Assembly (NCBI GenBank): GCA_017590115.1
Contig: JAGGNK010011336.1
Coordinates: forward strand, 248,001-312,000
From: Montifringilla adamsi
Taxonomy: Eukaryota; Chordata; Aves; Passeriformes; Passeridae
Direction: 5' to 3'
Length of the DNA stretch: 64,000 nucleotides
Shown: positions 39,201-53,700 of the stretch, piece after piece
Position numbering within the stretch: the stretch's first letter is position 1
Layout: each line of letters starts with the position of its first letter
Program-made: the position numbers and the translations under genes
The notes under the pieces: model-generated
Database searches by the model: none
What the model was told of the DNA's origin: nothing
Seen by the model: the letters and a program-made list of their open reading frames with translations, nothing else

Positions 39201-41675
39201 TTTTATTTTGAATTAATCCTCAAGGTGAACTGTGTATTAATGCACTAGGCAAATAAAGCTGCATCAGGCTTTTCCTTAGTGTGGAGTAAAGTTAGAGAAG
39301 TTACCCTTTAGGTGACTGAGATAAAATTGTAGAGCAACTTCTAGCTTGATTTCAGGTAAGAGCCTTTTTTTCTCCTCCCATCTCCTGAATATCTTTCAAG
39401 CCAGCTTGATGGATGGATATTTAAAATACTGAGCTTTAGCTAAGGAGAGATGCAGGTAACAAGCTAGGAGTGTTTCAGAGTGATGCAGAGGTTGGTCAGA
39501 GGCAGGCTTAAGTACATCATCCATAAGATGAAGCAACTTCAGGTGAAGTTGAGCCTGTTGAAACACCAAAGTCTGCTGGGATATGAATCACTTGTGAAAT
39601 CAAATGAGGTCATATCTAGTGCTCATTGAGGGACTTGTCAAACTGTCTGTGTAGTTTTGATCTCATTTGTTACAATTAGGAGGAATACAAAAGGAATAAT
39701 GTCTGGACCAAAATGGGCTAAAGTATTCTTGTATGAAAGAAAAATGGAACATACTGAATAAAAGATTATTTTTGAAAAGTAAAAAGCTGTAGTCCATTGA
39801 CATGTACATGTGAGATATGATACAGCATTGTCAAACTGTATCTGGAGTGTGCAGCAGCACAAAGTAGGCTTGGAGCTTTCATTTCTAGAGTGGTCTGTGG
39901 AAGCATAAGCATCTTCTGGGACAGAAAAACTACAGGGATAAGCTGTTCAGGTTTTGTGTTGTGCCTCTGGTAGAGGTGAATGTACCTATCAAACAAGCAA
40001 AGGGGGAAAAAAACCCCAAACAACCAAACTCAAACAACTCACCTGTAAAGCCCTGTAGAACTCTTTACTTGCATACCTGTGTTCATTTTCTGAATTTTTA
40101 TCTGCTTATCTCACCTTTGTCTGATCCAAGTAGCAGAGTTGAGTGGTGCACTCAACTCTGGGTTGTCTGGGAGAATGCTAGTACAGAACTGCTGGATTGC
40201 CTGATTGCTGCTAGGCATGAGGAAAATGTGCAGGTTTTTTCCCATCCCCCCTTCAGAAGTAAGCAGTTTCACTTAGTTGTTTCAAGTATTTTTATTCTGT
40301 TCAGTCCCTGGGTACTCCTGCTGTGTTCTGAAATGTGAAGAAATGTCTTGAGCTGTTATCTGAAAATTGCCAGTGTCGAGTCAGCAAGGTAGAGCCCAGA
40401 AGTGAATTGAGAAATCTTCACTTTGACCTTCTCAGCGGACTCTTTCCTGGCTGGTAATCTACTCTGGGCAGTTCAAGGCAATTCATTAAATGTCTCTTAT
40501 GCGAGCTTGCTGTGTTCTAGCCTGTGAAAGAAAGCTTTGTATATACTGAAATCCTCCATGAAAGAAGTGGCAGGCAGACAACAGTTTAACTGATGAGGGA
40601 GCTACAGAAAAACCTATCAAAGTGAAACTTCCTTAGGGTGCCTGCTCATCGTCCTTACTTGCCAGTGCATGAGCTACATTTCTGGGTTAGATGTGCTCAT
40701 ATAATGGCTGGATTCTTGTGGGTGAGCTGCTGCTCTGCATTGCCTATCCTTGAAGAACTCATTACAATTCCATCAGCCAGGACTGAGCTGCCACCTGTAC
40801 TTACCTCTCAGATAGCTTCTCAACTCTAATATGGTTGGGTTGATTGGTATCTATCAAAGTCTTACACTGACCTTTTCTCTGTAACTGGCAAGTATAGACT
40901 GTGAATCTTCTGGTCTTTGTCTATTCTCAGTGGCTTCTGCAAGGTGGCATTGGGAGTCTGGTACTGGCTTCTGTTAGTGTAGGGACTCAAATGCTTAGGC
41001 AGCTGCTAGTGAGGGGGAAGGGAGAGGATTAAGTTAAGATCAGGTGTTTTGTCTCTTGCAGAGATTCCTGTGGCTGTTCCTGAGCTGAAATATCTGCCAT
41101 TGTATTTGAGCAGAGTTTTCTCAGCTGTGAGAGTGGAACTGATGGACAAAACTGTGCTGTTCTCAATACCTCTGAGTGCTGGAGACTCAAAAACTGTGCA
41201 CATTTATATTTCAGTGACTGAAAAGTTGTGCAGCCACTCAAATACCATGGGGTTGCTTTGTGGATGATCTTGAAACACAGCAGAGTAGCACTGTGTTTTA
41301 ATATTTTGTGTAGTGTTGTCAGCTGGCTCTGAGGAAAGTGTAATAACAGTGTGGAAGTCTGCTAAAACATAGCATGTTAAAAAAAATAGAAATCTCCTCC
41401 TTGGTTTTACATAAGTTTTTCCTTTTGTTTTGTAGACTTCTCCTTGCTGGATAGGTGGAAACACCGAGCCATTGACCGGGTTTACATGGAGAGGTGGATG
41501 TGAACGGGAAACCACTGGCATTCAGATTTGGAGTGAAGTGTTTGTAATTGAAAAACCTAATGGAACAAAGGTGAGTGCTTAACTTACCTTGATTTACTCA
41601 GGGTCTCCCTTGCAGGAGTTGTAGGCTTCCTGGTTTGATTGTATGGTGGGTTGTTTTTTTTGGGTTTTTTTTGGT

Positions 41676-41721
<46 letters not shown>

Positions 41722-44700
41722 GTTTGTTGTTTTTTGTTTTTTTAAAAAATGAAACAGAGGCTGTGGATGTGCCATCCGGGAGGTGTTCCTCGTCAGGTTC
41801 GGTGGGGCTCCAAGCAACCTGGTCTATTGGAAGGTGTCCCTGCCTTTGGCAGAGGGATTGGAACAAGATGATCCTTAGTGGTCCCTTTCAGCCTGAACTG
41901 TTTTTATCATTCTAAAACTTAAGTAGGATTTTTGCCTCTGTGTACACTTTTAATGTCAAGGATTTCACGGTGGCTGTTTGAACATTGGGTGCTTTTCTTT
42001 GCCCTGAGCAGCTGTGTAACATATCTGGAAACTGTTATCAGTGTAAGGATGGAGACTGATTCTTACAACCCAGCAGAAAAAATCAACAATAGTCTCATTC
42101 TGAGAGTACTTTGTTTTGGCAAAGTCTACCCTGTCCAGGCTGATGGATGGGTTATCCTGGGAATGTTGTAAAACAGTAATGGCTATAAATACTGTCTACA
42201 GACAAATGCTGGGGGAAAAGCTCTGTAACGCACACTGTTCTTGGAAGGGTGAGAATATGTTCTAGCTTCTAGCTGTGTTCTAGTAAAGTGTAGTGCATGG
42301 CTGTAAGTACCTCAGGGTCTGAAAGCTGGTCCTTGCATATTTCCAATTTTAGCAAGCAGTCTGTAAAAAGGACTAAATGTAACAGTAGGGAAAAAAAGCA
42401 CTAACTTGATTCTTTTTTAACTCTCAAGTCAGTTTAACTGCAAATTTTACTTGGAGGTATTTATGCTGAAACAGAATGTTAATGTCATTAATAAATATTT
42501 ACTCCACAATAGTGGTGATGATCTTGAACTGTTTGTGTTCTGAACCATCGGTTTTAGGTTTTTTAAATTTCAGACCCTTTGCATTTGCAAAGGAAACGTA
42601 TGATGCCCAATCTGTGGGACATGGATTTTAAAAATAGTGGCTTAGTGGTGTTTAACAAATTTCACAGCTAACCAAACATTTCTTTGGTTAAAAACCAGTT
42701 ATGTAGTGTGAATCTGCTTATGCTTTGGGAACAAATCACTTGTTTTTGCTTGGCAGTGGGAAAGAGAATGGAAGTGTAGTAGATGCCAAAGATGGGAGTT
42801 GGACTGATAAACTTTTTTCATTAATATCACTTCCTTCCTTGTCATTCCAGCAGACAGTATCAATTATCTTGTTTTCTGCTGACAATAATTAAGATATATA
42901 TATGTATTTATAAGTAACCATCTTACTCTTAGCTCTAATGAACTATGCTAGATCTGCAGTTGAGGCTGATGTTCTTCCAGTGAAGGAGAGCTGTCAGTTA
43001 GTCTGCATGGCACCCCCACTGGGCCAAGGAGGGCTGTTTCTCTGGGAGAAGGTAGGCAGGCAAGGCCAGAGGCTTGAGGCAGGGCCCTCTGGCTGCTGCT
43101 CACTAAGCTCTGGGTGTGTGTAATCATGTGTGCAGGGAGCTGGCTGAGGTTCATCAGCAGGCATAGGGGCAGAGACTGACCCCAGTGGCCAGGAGTGTGA
43201 AAGTGTCCCTGATGTGGTTAACTGCTGCTGTTCTTTCAAACTCTGCAGGTTGCTGTACTACTCATGGATACCCAAGGTGCCTTTGATAGCCAATCCACTA
43301 TCAAAGACTGTGCAACAGTTTTTGCCCTGAGCACCATGACGAGCTCTGTCCAGGTGAGAATATCTGTGCTGGCAAATAATGGCAGAACCCTCTATCCTGA
43401 ATGTGCTCTATTGAGCCACACTTGGAAAGTTCACCTGCGTATCTTCCTCCAACTCTGATTTAAAATTCCACACTTTTTCTTATTTTCAGTGTGGTACATA
43501 AACTACCCAACTTGCTCAGTGGAATCAAGGTTATGCAAGGCCAGGCTGAGTTAAATTGCTGACAGAACTGGGAGATCCCCTTCCCCCCAAGATGTCAAAG
43601 TAGCAACTGCTTCTTTACAGATGTGTTACAGAATCTTTTTTAAGTCTGTAGGTACACTTTGGGGTGACATTATGCTGTGATCAGCCAAACTTAAAATTGC
43701 TGCTTCTGTTCAAGTGTCAGTTAAGCTCCTGAGAATTGTGCTATACTCAAAAGTACTTCTAAGCTTGTGCCTTAGAAGTGCCAAAAGTGAGCAGGTTTTT
43801 GAGGAGTGACAAGTGGCTTTCTTCAGACATGCCACAACCTAAAGGGAACAGGAGTATGTAGAGCATTACTTCTGTCCTGTGGAGTTTGCTCTGGTGAATA
43901 ATTTTTGAATAAGGAGGTGACTTTTATTTGAGATGTGTTCTGTGACATGTTTCTGCTTGCTGACTTTTGGGTAGATACACTTTTGCTGGAGGGAACAAAA
44001 CTACTCAATATGTGAAAGAGACTACATTAATGTAAGATGGTGGTTTCATGTGACACTGTAACTCTGACTGTCTCTTGCAGGTATACAACTTGTCTCAGAA
44101 TATTCAGGAAGATGACCTTCAACACTTGCAGGTAGGAATATGGTGAATTTATGTTAAACTGTACTGATAGTCTTGACAATGTTCTAGAAGTTACTATCCA
44201 TGTAACTGGCTTGGGAGATTCATGTAGTTTGTTGCTTCATGTAGAACACTGAATTTACCTGATACTAAAACTGGTACAGTCTATAAAAACTGTGTTTACA
44301 TCAACTCCATGATGCTTCTGCTGTGCCAATGCAGAGGTAAAATAGTACAGGCTTCTAATCTGGCTGATTCTTTTCGAGTCTGTTCTCTGTATTGCAAGTT
44401 CTGAAACTCCTGAAAAAATGAGAAATTAAAATGATTTATGGAAATCCTTAATGGTGAAATTCCAGTGTTTCACTTTTTTCCTAAAATAGGAAAATGGATG
44501 TTATTTCATAACCAGTTTGTAAGGAAGTGTTGGAGTTTGGGTCAGGCCAGAGTTTTCTGCCCAGAAGCCATCTCTGTTTTTCAGCTGAGAAACTTCTTCA
44601 GAGTTTTATTCTGCTTAGAAATTAAAGCAGGAGAATGTCTTCTCTTCACCATGGGGTTTTTATCCTCTAATGCAACATCGTGGTTAAAGGCCACTGAATT

Positions 44701-47700
44701 ATGGCTTCATGTGAATGGTGCAAGAACCTTATCTCCTTAACTTAAAACCTGCAGCTTTAGAGAATACCTTGTGTATTACCAAATGCCAAGGCCATGACCT
44801 TGTCACAGCTTAAAACTGTTCTGTGTGTGTTCAGTGCTGCAACAGACTGGCTGCCAGTGCTGGAAGTAGAAGAGCACTAACTAAAAGTAGTCTTATGAAG
44901 CTGTTCTCAATTAGCATGGCTGTATCACTGGGCCTATACCCCCCACACCCCAAAAAAACCCAACCAAGCAGTGAAAACAAAAAAATCTGTAGGTAATTAC
45001 TTGAAAGCCAGGCTTCCCTGAAGATTTTGGTCCTTTAACTGGCTCATTGTAATCTGAATAAAGCAATCTGTCTGTTCTACTGGAGGGTGAGATTTGAAGG
45101 AAAGAAGGGAAGAGAAGGATGATAAGTGCCGGCACTGGGTAGTGGACACCCATGCTTTTAAAGTTGCAGCAGGGAATCATGATCTGAGGGAAGGAAATTC
45201 TGAATTTCTGTTTTAACAGGAATTTATGTAATTGTGATATACTGTTAGTCTCTGACTGCCTTTTGCATTTAGCAGGGAAGTGAATGAGGTAGAGTTTTGG
45301 TCAAAGAGACGAGACTCTTGTGGATGCTTGGCCACTTCACAGCTGCTTTAGCTCAGGGTGACAAGGGCTTGGAAGTTAAGCTGTGTTAAATTAGTCTTGT
45401 AAGTTCCCAGGTGCTCTTGTGATCAACACCAGAGCTGTCCTTTGAACCATAATCTACCTGAGACCCTCCTGGAGTTAGTTTAATGTAGAGTAGTGATTGC
45501 TGGTACTGGAGAGTTCTGGTGTGCTTCCCTCATCTTGACCTGCAGTATCTGTAAGGAGGCTGGCATGGATCCCTGCCAGTATTGACCTGTGCTGAAGCAG
45601 CCAGCACAGTCCCTCATTCCTGTTCTTGTGGTGGCTTGGCGTGCTCAGGCCAGCAAGGAATGCTGCTGCAGGTGTTAAAGATGGTGAAAACAGTCAGGGG
45701 AGGACTGCTGATACTTGCCTTTATACTGGAGGGAAGGAACAATTATTAGTTAAGGTCATGAGGTGAAGCAGAGATCTGAGAAGCTGCTGAACTTGGCTTG
45801 TATTTAAATGTCTGATATATTGGCTAGAGCCAAGTTCCCTGGGATTTCCAGGAATAAACCTTTTGTGGGAAGTAAGGGGCAAATGTTAGACAGGCTTACC
45901 TTCTTAGCCTAGGAAGCAAGTGTTGGAAGCTGACTTGGTGAGAAATGCAGCCAGCTTTTCTCTGAGAATAGCCCACAAGCCACCCACTTAAAACTGCAGT
46001 GTGTTGACAGTTCAGGAATGGCACTGTGAAGCCTGTGGGAATCATGTCTCCTACCTGAATCTTACTGAGGGTTGGTATACTCATTATTGAGGTTTGTTTG
46101 CCATTCTCAACCTATTGTAGGATATAAAATTGAAACCTGTAGTAAACTATAAGATTGAATACTTTATTTTTAAAGGCATAATAGAATATTTCACAGCAGA
46201 AACATGTGTTTTCTGTGTAGCACATCCTTACACTGTTCTTTCTCTCAGTTGTTTACAGAATATGGAAGACTAGCTATGGAAGAAATCTACCAAAAGCCGT
46301 TTCAGGTAACTATGTGTTAAAGGGATTTAAGCAGTTGAATGTGTAGAAAATGAGCTCAGGATAATTTCTGCAGATAAATTAGTTGGGCTGAAGGTAACCA
46401 GTTCTTTGCAAGACTAATTTTCCTTCACTATTGCCACATGGCTTTGCAAAAACCCAATGGAAAAATGCGGAAGAGGATCACATTTTGGGCAAGTATAGCT
46501 TTTTGCTTGAGTTATAAGGCATAAAAGGAATCAAAATGTCAGGTGATATGCAGGTGTTAATGAGAAAAATTTCTTCTATATTATTCTGAGATATAGTTGG
46601 TCCTTGCTGGTGGGAGATGGTTCTGAGGAAAGGTCCTGTTTGGTGGAGTTCTGTTTAGTTGGTTTTTTAAACAAGCAAAGACTTGCACCACAGAAGTACA
46701 AGGCTGCTACATTTAGAGCAGCCAGATATACCAGAAAACTTACATAGTATCCTTGCTTGTAATCTATAATATATTTAGTTTTAGAGCAGCCAAATACTTA
46801 AAATAATCACACATGTTAGAATTTTTGACCTTAGAAATTATTCAAACCATTCACTGCTGTTGTTCTTCCTGTTGCAGACATTAATGTTCTTAATTAGAGA
46901 CTGGAGTTATCCTTATGAACATGCATATGGCTTGGAAGGAGGAAAAAAGTTCCTAGAGAAAAGATTGCAGGTAAGTTGTCTCCAGTAGTCCTGTTCTGAT
47001 CTTCTATGTGACACTTTGCTGTCAAGACAATGATGCATCATGAGCTGGCTCCATGTGCTAATAAAATACATCTGTGGTGTTTCTACTTACAGGCAAAGTT
47101 TACATTATTAGGTTCAGAAATAAAAGCTTAAACACAGTTTTGTGCTCTTAGTACTTTTAAGATGATGGTTAATCTCGACTTCAGTATTGTAGAACTGGTA
47201 GCAGTTCTTAATGCCTTTTTTTTCCTTCAGGTAAAGCAAAACCAACATGAAGAGCTACAGAATGTAAGGAAGCATATTCACTCCTGTTTCAGTAATCTTG
47301 GGTGTTTCCTGTTGCCCCACCCTGGTCTTAAAGTTGCAACAAATCCAAATTTTGATGGGAGATTGAATGGTAGGAAGCTTTTAATTTTGTGTTTCTTGAT
47401 TCAGATCACTGAGTTTGTTTTTGTATATGATGGAAGTCAAGCACTGTAATGGTTAGCTATTTAAATGCCTGACTGGAAAATACCGGGCTAAAAGGTGAAG
47501 CTGCAGAATTTAGAAATGTGCATTGTGTGCTCTTTTTAGTGGTTTAAAAGTAGAGGAACTAAGCAGGGAGAGGGAATGGATGTCTTTGTGTGTAGCTGTT
47601 CATTGTAATCTGATAACTCGAGACATGCTTAAAGGTCATTAAATAGAGATTCCAAAGATAACTAAGGGCTCCAGAGGGCAGAATTCCCAAGATAAAAGAC

Positions 47701-50700
47701 TTAACTTTTTGGAAAGGCTTTTCTCTAAGAACTTGCTGAACCACAGGTCAGCTCTGAAATGGCTGAAATAAAAGCCATAGGGTTCTGCTACTGCAGAATG
47801 AGAGGCAGTCAGGATTCCTCCAACGGATGCGTGTCCCCCAACGGAGGGAATGCGTCAGAATGGCAGAGGCTATAAAAGTGAGTTGCAGTGGTGGGATGCC
47901 AGGCCCTGCTGTGCTGAGGGCACACACCTGTGAGGTCATTGTGCATTGGTGTGATTGGGGAAATGCACTTAAAATATTAAAAGGACAGTGGAACCTTGTT
48001 CTCCCAGTCTGGAGTTAAGATGGGTAGATTAAGAGTAGGTGGAACTTACTAAAGCTATATTATGTATGTAAGCCTTTAAATACCTTAAAAAGGCAGTTCA
48101 GAGTTGTGATGCTGTGGATTTAGAAGGATCGTGGGCTATCAGTGTTCCTTTAAGAGATACAAGATTGAAAACTAACCACCTTTTTCTTGAAATTGATTGA
48201 ATTTTACTAGATATAGATGAAGATTTTAAGAATGAACTGCGGAATTTGATACCATTACTGCTTGCCCCTGAAAACTTGGTAGAAAAAGAGATTAGTGGAT
48301 CCAAGGTGACCTGTAGAGATCTTGTAGAATACTTCAAGGTAAGCAAACTCATACTAATTATTTCTGTTAATAGCTTAAAAGACAGTATTCTAATTTTAGG
48401 CCATGTTGTTCCCAGAGAAGATAAGATATCTAGGCTGACACTCGTTGATCAGCTCACTTTTATTTTCTTTTCATTACTCTGACTTTACAGAACTGGCACA
48501 CTACTTCCTAACAGTACAGCTCTTTGCAAGCTACTGTTAGCAAAATTTGTGGGTTGGTGGCTTTTATTTTCCTCTGTGTGAGTAGGCTGAAATAGCTCAA
48601 GCTTTATTAGATTATTTTTTTGAAATCCCAGTTGGTGGTTTTTTTTTTTTGTTTTGGTTATTTTGAATTAAAGTAGGTCTCATGTAGTTTTTACAGATAG
48701 AAGAACAGCTCTTAAACTGCTAGGTATGCAATGAAAATTTCAGATACTCCCTTCTGGACTTTTAACATGCAAAGAAGATGCTTTCTAAACACTTGCATGT
48801 GTAGCACCACTGTGCTCTGAAATATTTATGTAGGATACTCACAGCTGTTAGTCTTGAGCTTTTTTGGTATCATGGTGACACCAGCAGAAATGTGATAACA
48901 TAATCTCTGCATCACCAGGGATTGGTCTGGTGTGTGTAGCCTTATTTTTTTTTAATTGGAAGGACAGTTGGCTTGGTGGGAATGATGCCACTGTCTCCTC
49001 AAGACAGAAATTTTGCATTGCTACTTTTGGGGTAGAAAAGTTAGGCTGATGTTATGAAACAAACTATGCAAGGAAGGAATTTGAGACCAGAGCTCATTTA
49101 ACTTCACTTGTAAAACAAAGTAACTTTTTGAAGGAAAGACATGGTATGGGATGCAGAAGTGGTGGCTGTTCTGGCAAGTGTAAAATCAGCACGGGAGCGC
49201 AGAGGTTCACTCTCTGTTTACGTGGTTGCACGCTGCTTTTTGCTCCAGTTTTTCTCTGGTAGGACCCACTCAGGTACAGTGCAGGGAGTGCATGTTCAGC
49301 AGCAGTTTAGAAAGGACTGCATCCTAAAAACCCAAGTGTAAAACTTCTACTGGAAAGCTGATTGGCATCCTGTATCCAGTCAGGAAGCAGTGCTGTGGGG
49401 TGCTGCAGAAATGCCATGCTTATGTAACTAAAGAGGACTGCTCCCTTGGGACTATGCATCTGAAGCTGAGATTGTGAGGCCTGAGTTGGAAACTGTAGGG
49501 CTTTACTTGGAGGAAATAGCTACAGTAGCAAGGAGGGTATCAAGGGAACAGAGTCCTGTATAACTCTGTAGGTTTTTGTAGGTTGTTCTGCAACCTAGAG
49601 CATTGAGTACGTGGGGACCCTGATAACCTTGTTCTCTCCTCCTTGGAGCAAAAAATCCTCAGGCCTGGGGCTTGCAGACAGGGCAGGGAGGGAAGGCAGC
49701 AGTGGTGTGAGGACAGACCCCCCTCAAGAGGCTGAGAGTGGCCTTGCTGGTGTAACTTGCACAGCTTGTCCAGAGCACTGGAATGGCTGCTGCTGCCTGC
49801 TGTGCCCCACTTCCCTGTCCCCAGGAGCTGTGCCATGGGCCAGCTTGTGGGGGCTGGACAAGAAATGAAGTTTGTGTTCTCTTCCAGCCCCCTGAAACCC
49901 TGGGGAAAGAAAGGACACCTGAGGATAAGTGGGGTGGGGCACAGTGGGATAGGCTGCCTGCTTAGCTTCTGGAAGTGTATTGTCTGCTCAGCTCTGTCTG
50001 TAAAAAGTGCCTTGATCTGTTTTCTTTCCTCCTACACTTGAGTAGATCAAGGCATGTGGGGAAATGTAAGTATTGGTACTCCCAGCACTGGGGTTAGTTT
50101 GGGCAGACCTCTTGCCAGAAGGGCTGGGATAGTCATCTCCACTCTTCTTTTATGGGTGAAGATTCCCTGTCTAGCAAAGACCTTATGCATCTGAGGGAGC
50201 AGAAACCTGCTGTCAAAACCTGTCACGTCTTGGGACAGTGGTGATGTCTCCTCAGGGTGCTCTGCTGCCCTGCTGGGCCCCAGTCTCAGGCATAGGAAAG
50301 CGAAGGGGAAAAAATTGCCAGACTTCTGTGAAGAAAATTGCATAATTTAGTATTCAGCACTATTACAGAGAAATAATCTGAGCTCTGTCTTTGTATCGTC
50401 CCTCATTTCTTACTCTTCTTAAACATAAATGTTTAGAAAAATAAATCTTTCTTTCCTCCTCCCATTTAGGCTTACATTAAAATCTATCAAGGAGAGGAGC
50501 TACCTCATCCGAAATCTATGCTGCAGGTATTTTATTTTCTTTCAAATAATCTGATTAGATGATGTGTGTTTTATAAGTTCTTTGCAACTGAGGAATCATG
50601 ACTGCTGTGGGCCTGAGTCTCCCCCCCCCCACACAGTTATAGTTCTGGAAGGATCTGTGTACTTTGAAAGCCACCTGAACTGTGATAACTGTGATGGTTG

Positions 50701-53700
50701 GGTACTTTCCCCTCAGTTTCATCAACCAAATGAAATTAAATCAACCAAATAGAGCTGGGGTCTGTCTGGTTGATTGGGTTTTTTAGCTGCTGTACTCTAA
50801 GCATTAATTTCCTGTAATTTGCTGTTTGGCTTGGAGATATCCAGAAAATTACATCTTGCAGCTTTAACTACATTAATTGTCCCTGACGTGACACAGGTAG
50901 AAAATAAGATTTAAATTCTTAACAAACTTGACAATTACGATTGATACCAAAACTGTACATCTGTAATGTAGAAATAATCCCAGCTTCCTTCTTTCCTCTC
51001 TGGTACTGGAAGTAATCCAGTGCCAGGATTAAAATATAATAGTTTAGTGACCCTTATGTGTTTTTTAACAGTAGAGCATTCAGAAGAGATTGCTCATGAT
51101 GAAAAGCCTGTGTGAGCAAGCTGAGGTTTGTTTGCAGCTGGGCTAGAAAGCTGAAGAAAGGCAGCAATATGCTTTAATGTATATTGCTAAACTTCACTTA
51201 TTTTTGTGTGGCCTTTTCCTGGCCATCAGGAACTCTGGAGGTTTTGGGGGTATGTTTGGAGTGCAGTGCTGTGTAAAACCTGGGAATGCTGTGAATGACA
51301 AAGGATGCTCCATGTTTTCTAGGCAACAGCTGAGGCGAACAATCTTGCTGCTGTGGCAGGAGCAAAAGACTTATATAGCAAAGGCATGGAGCAGGTATGA
51401 TGGCACAACCTTTCCTAAACACCTACATGCAATTACAGGCCTTCAGCTTCCATGTTGTCCTCTGTGTGTGAGGGAAGGTAACTTCAGTGGGGGAAGGTAA
51501 CTCAGGCCAGGACTTGTGTGTTTTCTGCAGTCTGGTCTGAGCTTGGGTGTGTGATGCTGGGGAGGTATGAGAATGGAGGTGTTGGCAGTATTCCCACCTG
51601 TTAGTTCCCTCTGTGGCTCTTGACAGGCATCTCCAAATCCTGTGACATGAAATGCACAAACAGGTGAGCAGACATTTGTTGTGTCAGGGTTGCACAGGGG
51701 TGGAATTCTAGTTCTGTAGTCTCATGCTTCTGAATTGTGGCCATTCATTAGCTGTAAAATGCAAGCATTGAAGTGATTTAAAAATTTAAACAAACCCCTT
51801 GCAATACAAGAATTACTTTGAAAAACCTGTGTCTGTAATTTCCCACTTGCTTCTTCTCTTGAAGATAGTGATCTTCTATGATTCTAAGCTGAATGCTGGA
51901 TGGATTTCATACTTTAATTTAGTGGTATGCAAGGTTTTTTCATAGGAAATTCTGGAAACCATTACATGTCTCATAAAGCGTAACAGGACTGTGCTTATTG
52001 TGAAGCTGTACAACCAGAAAGACCAGTAGGTGTGAGAACATGCTACAAACATAGCTCCCCATTAATTAGGCTAATTGTGGTCTTAATTGCTGAAGTAGCT
52101 CTTTTGAGATTAAAGTAAGACCCCAGTGCTAGTGGCAGACAAGCCAGTTCCATTTGTTAGCAGGCTGTATGTTCTGCTGGTTTAAAGGAACTCCTCTATT
52201 TCCATTTTGGAAAATGTCTTGAAATAGTAAATGTGTTGTTTATAATAAGTGCCAAGTCTGCCTTCCAAACTTGAATCTTCAGTGGTTGTTGAGATACTGT
52301 AGCTGCAAGGTTCCTAACTTGGAGCAGGGAATAAACAGAAACAGATGTTCTTTTAAACAGACTTTGTTTCCATAGTAATGTTCCCCAGTACTGTATATTT
52401 TTATATCACTGTAGAGATATGCACAAATTATGGAATAGTTTTTTATCCAGATGTCTCATATGATGTTCTTGATCTGACACAGCTCTGAAACTTCTATTTT
52501 TAAGAACAGAAGTGGGAACTCTTTGGATGTAAAATTCGATTATGTAAAGGTAGTTCTTGCTGCAGCTTCTGAGTTGTCCTCATGAACTGAAGCCCTCCTT
52601 TGCTGAGTGTGCATAACCAAAATACTGTCCCACTAATGACCTGAAACGTTAGGAACAACAGGTGCAGTGTCACAGAGTATAAGAAAACAGTGCCAGTTAT
52701 TTGTGTGGTGGCCTCTTGATCCCTCAGTAGCTCCTGGTGTTTAACATGCTCTGGGCAATGTGAAAAAACTGTTCTGAAGGATGAGACTGATAGGCATTTT
52801 CCAGGGGGTTTTGATGGATGTGGAGGACTTCATGCTGGGAAGAAGCAGGGGTGTGTGTGTGGCTGTTGCCCTGTCCTTCTGGGCTTGCCTGAAGAGAGCA
52901 GTGGAAGGATGAGTTCAGTCCTGTGCTGTGGGTCTGTGGTTGGACAGGTGAGGCTCCTGCCCTGCCAGGATCCAAAATACCTTTGCCTGCTTCACTGGAT
53001 GGGCCTGGGGCTCACAGAGCCACGGGAGCTGCAGGGGCAGCGAGGGGCAGGTGCTCTCTGTGCAGCAGCAGACGCTCAGGCTGTGATTCCATGATATCTG
53101 TTGTCCCACAGGTGTGTGGGGGAGATAAGCCTTACATTGCCCCGTCGGACCTCGAGCAGAAGCACCAGGATTTCCGAGAGAGCGCCATCCGGCAGTTCCG
53201 CTCCGTCAAGAAGATGGGAGGGGAGGAGTTCTGCCGGCGCTACCAGGAGCAACTGGAAGCGGAAATCGAAGAGATCTATGCAAACTTTGTGAAGCACAAC
53301 GATGGCAAAAACATCTTTTATGCTGCTCGTACCCCTGCCACTCTATTTGCAGTCATGTTTGCCATGTACATAATCTCAGGACTGACTGGGTTCCTTGGCA
53401 TGAACTCCATAGCTGCCCTGTGTAATCTCGTGCTGGGGATGGCTCTTATATCGTTTTGTACTTGGGCATACGTTAAGTACTCTGGGGAATTCAGAGAAGT
53501 TGGAACAGCCATTGATCAGATCGCTGAAGCTATATGGGAACAGGTTGGTATCTGTTTTTATTGCAAAATCTTGCTGTCTTGAGCAGACAAATCAAACAGT
53601 TTCTGTTCAGTGCTGAGAGGGAAAAGCTGGTCTAGACCTAATAGAGAATGCTAGTGCTGCCAAAGGGAAAATCTGCTCAGTAGTGTGACTGCTCTCTTCA

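Larger units (their letters stand above)
41571..43248 (+). other. ATL2: ATL2 intron 3
   Basis: Contains a T44 run and a CR1 3' end close to exon 3. The remainder shows nothing recognisable. Confidence 0.6.

Noticed and set aside
42524..42542. TGATGA followed by CTGA in ATL2 intron 3, resembling box C/D
   Set aside because: The boxes are only about 12 bases apart, far too close for a snoRNA, and no terminal stem is present.
47868..47877. TATAAAAG within ATL2 intron 8, suggestive of an LTR promoter
   Set aside because: No terminal repeats, primer-binding site or retroviral coding sequence nearby; an isolated TATA-like word.
53544..53582. Extension of ATL2 exon 12 into the intron, adding 13 codons before a stop
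   Set aside because: A good donor at 53,543 and well-matched downstream tail exons make this plain intron read-through.
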